Notes under the pieces: generated by a model | Told to the model about the DNA's origin: nothing | What the model saw: only the letters and a program-made list of their open reading frames with translations | Databases searched by the model: none | NCBI GenBank assembly: GCA_903919205.1 | Contig: CAIXHE010000122.1 | Coordinates: forward strand, 1-52,072 | DNA: 52,072 nucleotides | Reading direction: 5' to 3' | Source: an uncultured Opitutaceae bacterium | Lineage (GTDB): Bacteria > Verrucomicrobiota > Verrucomicrobiia > Opitutales > Opitutaceae | Shown here: in pieces, positions 46,207-52,072 of the stretch | Numbering within the stretch: position 1 is the stretch's first letter | How the letters are laid out: every line of letters begins with the position of its first letter | Translations under genes and position numbers: made by a program

Positions 46207-47118
46207 ATGCCCCGAGAGTATCAATTTCCGTTCGAGCTGCGCCATCTGATCTATTTCAGGGAGGTCGCGCGCAGGCTGCACTTCAGGAAGGCAGCGGAGG
46301 CCCTCGCGATCGCCCAGCCGGCCCTAAGCCGGCAGATCGCCCAGCTCGAGGCCGCTCTCGGGGTGCGCCTGCTCAACCGCTCGAGCCGCCGCGTGGAGCT
46401 GACCGCCGCCGGCACCGCCTTCGTCCAGCGCATCGAGCCGGTCCTCGCCACCCTCCAGCGGGTCCCCGCCGACATGCGCGCGGTCGCCGAGGGCCGGGTC
46501 GGCCGCCTGAGGGTCGCCTTCACGGGGCTCGCGATGGCCACCGTGCTTCCCGAGATCCTGCGCGGCTTCCACCGCAACTTCCCCGGCATCCGCCTCGAGC
46601 TGAACGAGTCGCCGACCTCGCTGCAGGTGGCCGCGCTGCAGGCAGGCGAGATCGACTGCGGCTTCTTCCACCCGGACGCCTCCACGACGGGCATCGAGAC
46701 CACGCTCCTGCTGCGGGAGCGAAACGGGGTTCTGCTGCCCGCGGACCACCCGTTGAGGTCAAGGAAGTCCCTGAACCTGAGGGACCTGGAAGGCTGCCCC
46801 TTCGTGCTCTTCCCGCGCGCGAACAACCCCGGCTTCTACGACCGGGTGCTCGCGGCGTTCGCGGCCTCCGGCGTCACCCCCCAGATCGCGGAGGAGATCT
46901 GGCCCCGCTCGAACGGGGTTGGGCTCGTGCGCGCCGGCGTCGGCGCCACCTTCGCCTGCCCGTCCGAGGCGCGGCACCTCCCCGACAAGGTGGTCTTCCA
47001 CAAGCTCTCCGGCCCGGCCCCGGAGAGCCGGGTGGTCGTGGGCTGGCGCACGTCCCCCGCCCCTGCGCCGGCGCTCGAGGCCCTCTTACAGGCGGCCGCG
47101 GCGCACGCGGCCCGCTAG
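46207..47118 (+). CDS. LysR-type transcriptional regulator
   Basis: 303 residues from ATG 46207; a TTG at 46171 in the same frame is less likely. The winged HTH lies at about 10-68 (LIYFREVARRLHFRKAAEAL, AIAQPALSRQIAQLEAALG, LLNRSSRRVELT). The effector domain (about 95-300) starts at GRLRVAFTGLAM and is of the BenM/CatM-like group. Divergent from leuCD across 57 bp, a usual arrangement for a LysR regulator and its target, so control of leuCD is a fair guess. The ligand is unknown. Its stop overlaps that of the convergent MFS gene (CTAG). Confidence 0.92.
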   Translation: MPREYQFPFELRHLIYFREVARRLHFRKAAEALAIAQPALSRQIAQLEAALGVRLLNRSSRRVELTAAGTAFVQRIEPVLATLQRVPADMRAVAEGRVGRLRVAFTGLAMATVLPEILRGFHRNFPGIRLELNESPTSLQVAALQAGEIDCGFFHPDASTTGIETTLLLRERNGVLLPADHPLRSRKSLNLRDLEGCPFVLFPRANNPGFYDRVLAAFAASGVTPQIAEEIWPRSNGVGLVRAGVGATFACPSEARHLPDKVVFHKLSGPAPESRVVVGWRTSPAPAPALEALLQAAAAHAAR

Positions 47119-48332
47119 GCGACGCCCACGCGGTCGTCGATGCGGAACGACCGGAAAGCGAGCGCCAGGGCGAGGATCATGAGGGCCCCCGCCTCGTAGA
47201 AGGCGATTCCCGGCGCCGTTTTGATGAACGCCCCGAAGCTCCAGGACGCGATCAGCGGAGCGAAGATGTTCGCGAGGCTGACGAGGCCCGAGAGCGATCC
47301 CTGGACCGCGCCCTGCTCGTTCGCCGGCACGTGCTTGGTGATGAGCGCCTGGGCGGCCGGGCCCGAGATCCCGCCGAAGGCCCCGATGACCACGAGGACG
47401 TAGATCATCCACCCCTCGGTCGCGAAGCCATAGGCCGTCATGATGATGCCCGAGACGATGAGCCCTATCACCAGCCCGCGCCTCTCGCCGGTCATTGCAA
47501 TGATCCGGCGCACCAGGCCGCCCTGAACGACCACGGCGGTGATCCCGAGGAAGGTGAGCGACAGGCTGACCTGGAAGATGGTCCAGTGGTAGCGCAGCTC
47601 GGTGTAGAGGACCCAGACGCTCTGGAGCATCGCCTGGCCGAACATGACGATGAAGTACATGAGGGCCAGGTCCACGACACCGCGGAACCGCCGAAGCGCC
47701 ACGAAGGAACCGACCGGGTTGGCGCGCTTCCATGAGAACGGCCTGCGGCTCGGCGGCGGCAGGGACTCCGGCAAGACGAGGGCGCCGTAGAGCCAGTTGA
47801 GCCCCACGCAGCCCGCGGCCACGAAGAAAGGCAGGCGGTGGTTGATCCGCCCGAAGTAGCCGCCGATCACGGGGCCGATCACGAAGCCGAGGCCGAAGGC
47901 GGCCCCGACGAGCCCGTAGCCCTGGGCGCGCTTCTCCGGCGGGGTCACGTCGGCGATGTACGCGTTGCAGGTGCCGAGCGAGCCGGCCGTCATGCCGGAG
48001 ATCAGCCGCGCGATGAAGAGCCACGTGAGCGAGGGCGCCTTCCCCATGATCACGTAGTCGACCGCCGAGCCGGCGAGCGCGATCAGGATCACCTTGCGCC
48101 TACCGAAGCGGTCGGAGAGGGAGCCGAGGATCGGCGCCGAGATGAACTGGGCCGCCGCGTAGGTGCCGATCAGCCAGCCGTAGGCCCAGGACCCGTGGGC
48201 GACGTCGCCCCCCTCGAAGTCCTTCACCAGGTCCGGAAGCACCGGGATGATGATGCTGAAGCCGAGCACGATCAGCACGAGCGTGATGAAGATGAAGCCC
48301 AGGGCGGGCTTGCGCGGGGCGCCGGCGTCCAT
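47115..48332 (-). CDS. MFS drug/metabolite exporter, TetA-like
   Basis: 405 residues from ATG 48332 (MDAGAPRKPALGFIF); a GTG five codons upstream is possible. Twelve membrane helices. MFS motif A is GSLSDRFGRRKVIL in the 2-3 loop, and motif C-like glycines occur in GAAFGLGFVIGPVIGGYFG in helix 5, typical of drug/H+ antiporters. Layout matches the class-A TetA/TCR group, which includes many transporters with other substrates, so resistance should not be assumed. Convergent overlap of 4 bp with the LysR gene. Confidence 0.9.
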   Translation of the reverse strand: MDAGAPRKPALGFIFITLVLIVLGFSIIIPVLPDLVKDFEGGDVAHGSWAYGWLIGTYAAAQFISAPILGSLSDRFGRRKVILIALAGSAVDYVIMGKAPSLTWLFIARLISGMTAGSLGTCNAYIADVTPPEKRAQGYGLVGAAFGLGFVIGPVIGGYFGRINHRLPFFVAAGCVGLNWLYGALVLPESLPPPSRRPFSWKRANPVGSFVALRRFRGVVDLALMYFIVMFGQAMLQSVWVLYTELRYHWTIFQVSLSLTFLGITAVVVQGGLVRRIIAMTGERRGLVIGLIVSGIIMTAYGFATEGWMIYVLVVIGAFGGISGPAAQALITKHVPANEQGAVQGSLSGLVSLANIFAPLIASWSFGAFIKTAPGIAFYEAGALMILALALAFRSFRIDDRVGVA

Positions 48333-48379
48333 GGCGACATCCTTCACGCGCCGGACGGGATTGGGAAGCCTAAGCTGAG

Positions 48380-50185
48380 CTAATCCTGGAGCGTCGCCAT
48401 CTTCCGGTCGAGCTCGGCCCCCAGCTGGGTGCCCGGCTGGATTCCCAAGGCCTCCCGGGCGCGCTCGAGGGCGTCGCGCGCCTGCGCGCGCATCTTCAGC
48501 TGCACCAGGTGCTCGACGAAGCCCACCACGATGCCGTCGTAGAAGCCGGCGCCGGCGCCGTGCCCGAACTGCGCCAGGAGGGCGTTGAAGGTGGCGACCT
48601 GGCGCTCGACGGGGTCGGCGTGCAGGCTGCGCTCGAGGATGTTCGCGGCCTGGCGAACCGCCAGGTCGTCGCGGTCGCCCCTCATGTGATCGGCGATGCT
48701 GCGCTCCTCGTACGCAGCCAGGCTCGTCTCGCCGCGAGCGCGAAGGCTCTCGCACACGCGGTTGCCGTACTCGAGCACGAGGTCCGGGTACTTGGCGAGG
48801 GCGAGCTCGGCCTCGCGCATGGCGGCCTCCTGGTGGGAGGCGTCCATGCCCGTCCTCGCGTTGGCCGCGATCAGGAGCTCCCACGACGTGATGTTGCGCC
48901 GCTCGAAGTCGACGGAGAGCCTCGCGGCCCTGGCCGCGGCCGCGGCGTCGCCCTGGTTCAGGAAGTCGAGGGCGAACTCCTCGTGGACGCGCGACTGCAT
49001 GAACTGCGGCAGCGCGCGGAAGCGCTCGGCGAGGAACCGCAGCTCGTGGTCCGAGATCGGCGCCCAGGTCTGGGGGTCGAGCGCGTAGCCAGTCACCAGG
49101 CGCTGCTCGGCGTAACGGCCCGCGTCGAGCTGCCAATGGCCCTGGGCGTCCAGGAAGCCGAACCAGGCGTGGCGGCCGTCCTGTCCCTGGCCCTTGAAGA
49201 GCAGGGTCGGCACGCCGCGCGCCTTGCCCGCCTCCGAGGCGAAGTACGCCTGGTCGCAGCATATGCCCCCGAGGGCGAGGATCTCCGGGAGCGTGTAGGG
49301 CGGCCCCGACCAGGTCATCAGCGCGGGGTTGTCGGCGCGGTCCCTGCGGTAGGACACCATGAAGTAGACCTGCTCAAACTGGTCCAGCGGGTAGGTCACG
49401 TGCTCGATCGACCAGTCCAGGTCCGCCACCGGCGTCGAGCCGTCGACCACGAACTTGAGCTCGCTGGCCCGCATCGGCGCCAGCCGCAGGTAGGTGCGGC
49501 CTCTCATGTCCTGGGCGGTCAGGTAGTCGAACGGCACGGCCGGGTTCGGCAGCTTCCTCGGCAGCGAGGCGGCCGTCACCTGCGAGTGCGGCCAGTACGG
49601 CGGGGGCGCGACGTCGTAGACGACGGCGATCGCGAGGCAGAGCGACGCATAACGCTCGAACCTCGCCGGGTCGCGCCGGTGGAGGCCCTCGAGGATCGTC
49701 AGCACGCGCGGAAGATAGTCGACGTCGGTCACGTCGGCGAAGAACTGCCCCGAGAAGTCCTCGTGCGAGAGCACCCAGGCCTGCATCTCGGGCGAGAGGT
49801 AGGAGCCGAGGAGCTTCGTGCCGTGCGGGTAGTCGCCCTCCATGCCGGCGTAGTTGAGGTGGTTCGCGCGCACGTTCGCGATCCAGGCGCCGCTGAAGCG
49901 CTCCTCGCTCTCGGAGAAGAGCGCCGCCCACCGGTAGACGTGGAACCATGCGTCGGCCGCCACGTAGCGCCGCTTCGCGTAGGCGTCCAGGGAGGCGGCC
50001 CGCAGGGCGGGGACGAGCGCCGGCCACCCGTCGGGCCCCGCCGCGACCGCCTCGAGGGCGGCGAGCCTGGCGGCCGTGGGCGGGTTGTCGGTCTCCGGGT
50101 TGTTGACGGGAGCCTGCGCGCGAGCCCCGGCCAGCTGCGCGAGGGCCAGGGCGGCCGCGCAGAGCGCATGTCGGGTCAGCCTCAT
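48380..50185 (-). CDS. Secreted transglutaminase-like protein
   Basis: 601 residues with a signal peptide at 1-23 (CAAALALAQLAGARAQ). The middle contains a transglutaminase-like/papain-fold signature: GGICCDQA (nucleophile probably Cys309), GRHAWFGFL (His339) and WQLDAGRY (Asp354), in the right order and spacing. The N-terminal 280 residues and the C-terminal 200 are alpha-helical; the latter looks TPR-like (AAMREAELALAKYPDLVLEY). Expected in the periplasm or outside. A protease or cross-linking role is possible, and the substrate is unknown. Confidence 0.75.
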   Translation of the reverse strand: MRLTRHALCAAALALAQLAGARAQAPVNNPETDNPPTAARLAALEAVAAGPDGWPALVPALRAASLDAYAKRRYVAADAWFHVYRWAALFSESEERFSGAWIANVRANHLNYAGMEGDYPHGTKLLGSYLSPEMQAWVLSHEDFSGQFFADVTDVDYLPRVLTILEGLHRRDPARFERYASLCLAIAVVYDVAPPPYWPHSQVTAASLPRKLPNPAVPFDYLTAQDMRGRTYLRLAPMRASELKFVVDGSTPVADLDWSIEHVTYPLDQFEQVYFMVSYRRDRADNPALMTWSGPPYTLPEILALGGICCDQAYFASEAGKARGVPTLLFKGQGQDGRHAWFGFLDAQGHWQLDAGRYAEQRLVTGYALDPQTWAPISDHELRFLAERFRALPQFMQSRVHEEFALDFLNQGDAAAAARAARLSVDFERRNITSWELLIAANARTGMDASHQEAAMREAELALAKYPDLVLEYGNRVCESLRARGETSLAAYEERSIADHMRGDRDDLAVRQAANILERSLHADPVERQVATFNALLAQFGHGAGAGFYDGIVVGFVEHLVQLKMRAQARDALERAREALGIQPGTQLGAELDRKMATLQD

Positions 50186-50228
50186 CTCAGGGAGGAAGCA
50201 AAGGGGCTAACCCCGGGCGCGGCGACAG

Positions 50229-50266
50229 AAAACCCCGCCCCCGTTTTGAGGCGGTTGCGGGGTTTT
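50229..50266 (-). terminator. Rho-independent terminator downstream of clpC (sequence symmetric)
   Basis: AAAACCCCGC (50229-50238) and GCGGGGTTTT (50257-50266) are perfect inverted repeats around an 18-nt loop, ending in four U on either strand. It lies 27 bp after the clpC stop and before the ATG of the transglutaminase-like gene. Confidence 0.78.
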
Positions 50267-50292
50267 GCTCGGCGGCGGTTGGCCGCTTTTGT

Positions 50293-52072
50293 TTAGGGCG
50301 CCACGCCTGTTGTGGCGGGGGGCGTCTTTTGCTTGAAATTGAGCACCTCTCCGTCGCGGCCCACCATGACGGACTCGCCCTCCTTCACGTCGCCGCGAAG
50401 GATCGCCTCGGCGAGCGGGTCCTCGAGGTAGTGCTCCACCGCTCGCCGCAGCGGGCGGGCGCCGTATTTCTCGTCGTAACCCTTCTCGATCAGGAGCTCC
50501 TTGGCCTCGGGCGTGAACTCGAGGGTGATCTTACGGTCCACGAGCCGCTGGGCGAACTTGGCGATCTCCAGGTCAACGATCGAGGTCAGGTCGTTCTTGT
50601 CGAGCGGCCTGAAGAAGACGATGTCGGAGATGCGGTTGAGGAACTCCGGCTTGAAGACCCTCTTGGCCTCCTCGAGCACCTTCTCGCGCATGCGCTCGGC
50701 GTCGTTGAAGCTCGATGCCGCGGCCGCGAAGCCCATCGACGTCTGCCTCTGGAGCAGCTGGGCCCCCACGTTGGAGGTCATGATGATGATCGTGTTGCGG
50801 AAGTCCACGGTGCGCCCGAGCGAGTCGGTCAGCCTGCCGTCCTCTAGGATCTGCAGCAGGATCTGGAGCACGTCGGGGTGCGCCTTCTCGATCTCGTCGA
50901 AGAGGATGACGGCGTAGGGGCGGCGGCGCACGGACTCGGTCAGCTGGCCGCCCTCCTCGTAGCCCACGTAGCCCGGGGGCGAGCCGATCAGGCGGGACAC
51001 GGCGAACTTCTCCATGTACTCGCTCATGTCGATCTGCACCAGGGCCTCCTGCTTTCCGAACATCTGTGAGGCGAGCTGCTTGGCGGTCTCGGTCTTGCCG
51101 ACGCCGGTCGGGCCGACGAAGAGGAACGAGCCGATCGGCCTGCGCGGGTCCTTGAGGTCCGCGCGCGAGCGACGGAGCGCGCGCGCGATGGAGCTGGCCG
51201 CTATGCCCTGGCCGATCACGGACTTCTGGAGCTCGGCCTCGAGGTTCAGGAGCTTCTCGCTCTCCTTCTTCTCCATGCGCGAGAGCGGGATGCCGGTCCA
51301 GTCGGCGACCACCTGGATCATGAGCTCGTCGTCGATCACGACGCGCTTCTCCTCGCGGGCCTTCTTCCACTGCTCGGTGGCCTGCTCCTGCTTGGTGCGC
51401 AGCTGCTTCTCGCGGTCGCGGAACTTGGCGGCCTCCTCGAAGTGCTGCTCGCTGATGGCCTTCTCCTTCTGGCCGCAGACCTCCTCGATCTCCTTGGTGA
51501 GGCTCTCTATGTCGGGCGGCCTGCTGAGGGCCGAGATGCGGGCGCGGGAGCCCGACTCGTCCATCACGTCGATCGCCTTGTCAGGCAGGAATCGGCCCGT
51601 GATGTAGCGGTCGGAGAGCTTGGCGGCGGCCTCGAGGGCCGAGTCCGTGAAGTTCACCTTGTGGTGGTCCTCGTACTTGCCGCGGATGCCCTTGAGGATC
51701 GTGATCGTGTCGTCGACGGAGGGTGGCTCCACCTTGACCGACTGGAAGCGGCGGTCGAGGGCGCTGTCCTTCTCGATGTACTTGCGGTACTCGTTGAGCG
51801 TCGTGGCGCCGACGCACTGCAGCTCGCCGCGCGAGAGGGCCGGCTTGAAGATGTTCGAGGCGTCCATGGCGCCTTCGGCGGCGCCGGCCCCGACGATCGT
51901 GTGCAGCTCGTCGATGAAGAGAATCACGTTCCTGGCGCGCTTGATCTCGTCCATGACGGCCTTGATCCGCTCCTCAAACTGTCCGCGGTACTTGGTGCCC
52001 GCAACCATGAGGGCCAGGTCGAGCGTGATGACCTTCTTGTCAAAGAGTATCTCGGGGACGTTGCCGGCGGCG
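50293..52072 (-). CDS. clpC: ATP-dependent Clp protease ATP-binding subunit ClpC (5' end outside window)
   Basis: About 593 residues are present; the frame is open to the window edge ([20 protein letters not shown]), so the N-terminal Clp repeat domain and first Walker A are missing. Present are the end of AAA-1 ([13 protein letters not shown] [10 protein letters not shown], then [10 protein letters not shown] as Walker B), a UVR segment ([16 protein letters not shown]) that marks ClpC rather than ClpB, and a complete AAA-2. The latter has Walker A GPTGVGKT, pore GYVGYEEGG, Walker [12 protein letters not shown] and sensor 2 GARPLRR. ClpC unfolds substrates for ClpP. A terminator follows at 50229-50266. 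Confidence 0.95.
   Translation of the reverse strand, partial: AAGNVPEILFDKKVITLDLALMVAGTKYRGQFEERIKAVMDEIKRARNVILFIDELHTIVGAGAAEGAMDASNIFKPALSRGELQCVGATTLNEYRKYIEKDSALDRRFQSVKVEPPSVDDTITILKGIRGKYEDHHKVNFTDSALEAAAKLSDRYITGRFLPDKAIDVMDESGSRARISALSRPPDIESLTKEIEEVCGQKEKAISEQHFEEAAKFRDREKQLRTKQEQATEQWKKAREEKRVVIDDELMIQVVADWTGIPLSRMEKKESEKLLNLEAELQKSVIGQGIAASSIARALRRSRADLKDPRRPIGSFLFVGPTGVGKTETAKQLASQMFGKQEALVQIDMSEYMEKFAVSRLIGSPPGYVGYEEGGQLTESVRRRPYAVILFDEIEKAHPDVLQILLQILEDGRLTDSLGRTVDFRNTIIIMTSNVGAQLLQRQTSMGFAAAASSFNDAERMREKVLEEAKRVFKPEFLNRISDIVFFRPLDKNDLTSIVDLEIAKFAQRLVDRKITLEFTPEAKELLIEKGYDEKYGARPLRRAVEHYLEDPLAEAILRGDVKEGESVMVGRDGEVLNFKQKTPPATTGVAP

Overview
This is a 52 kb stretch of high-GC chromosome (roughly two thirds G+C by eye), densely coded, with no rRNA, tRNA, transposon, phage or CRISPR that I could see. 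The genes describe a Gram-negative bacterium: lipid A synthesis (LpxI), outer-membrane export, OpgG/OpgH periplasmic glucans and ExbB/ExbD. They sit beside a class II (B12-dependent) ribonucleotide reductase, FabV and ClpC. That mix, and the look of the protein sequences, suggests Verrucomicrobiota, probably class Opitutia. This placement is inference from recall, not from a marker gene or a search.

Layout. 1-2.4 kb: a partial membrane protein, a tandem-ACT protein, a Rossmann protein resembling ketopantoate reductase, and a small secreted protein. 2.4-4.7 kb: class II ribonucleotide reductase (minus) behind a promoter carrying two well-spaced NrdR boxes. 4.8-7.5 kb: metK-ahcY operon (minus) ending in a clear terminator, with an inverted repeat upstream of metK. 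7.7-11.5 kb: five plus-strand genes combining a phosphorelay (REC-kinase, REC, HPt) with a PilB/GspE-type ATPase. 11.5-15.0 kb: a 1157-residue MASE1/CHASE/PAS hybrid kinase (minus). 15.2-23.7 kb: a compact seven-gene minus operon: active HtrA, HtrA-like pseudoprotease, riboflavin synthase, family-4 uracil-DNA glycosylase, OpgG, an unknown membrane-anchored protein, and OpgH. 23.7-33.8 kb: leuS, then a plus-strand run of FecR-domain protein, outer-membrane barrel, short OPX exporter, BY-kinase, LpxI, bifunctional-nuclease-family protein and Dus. 33.8-36.1 kb: sppA-sufT (minus). 36.2-38.8 kb: an unknown 497-residue protein, a DapF homologue and a small protein. 38.8-44.0 kb: DUF2934-like protein, 4-TM protein, HAD phosphatase, RskA-like protein plus FabV, an SDR, and ExbB/ExbD. 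44.1-48.3 kb: leuCD with a divergent LysR regulator, then an MFS exporter. 48.4-52.07 kb: a secreted transglutaminase-like protein and ClpC, cut by the window end.

Most genes are ordinary housekeeping. The points that deserve attention are a DapF homologue in which both catalytic cysteines are serine, an exopolysaccharide export module with a very short OPX protein next to an outer-membrane barrel, an assembly ATPase inside a phosphorelay operon without any pilus genes, an HtrA/pseudo-HtrA pair, an OpgG-X-OpgH operon with an undescribed middle gene, and the NrdR box pair. I found no defence island and no obviously foreign block.
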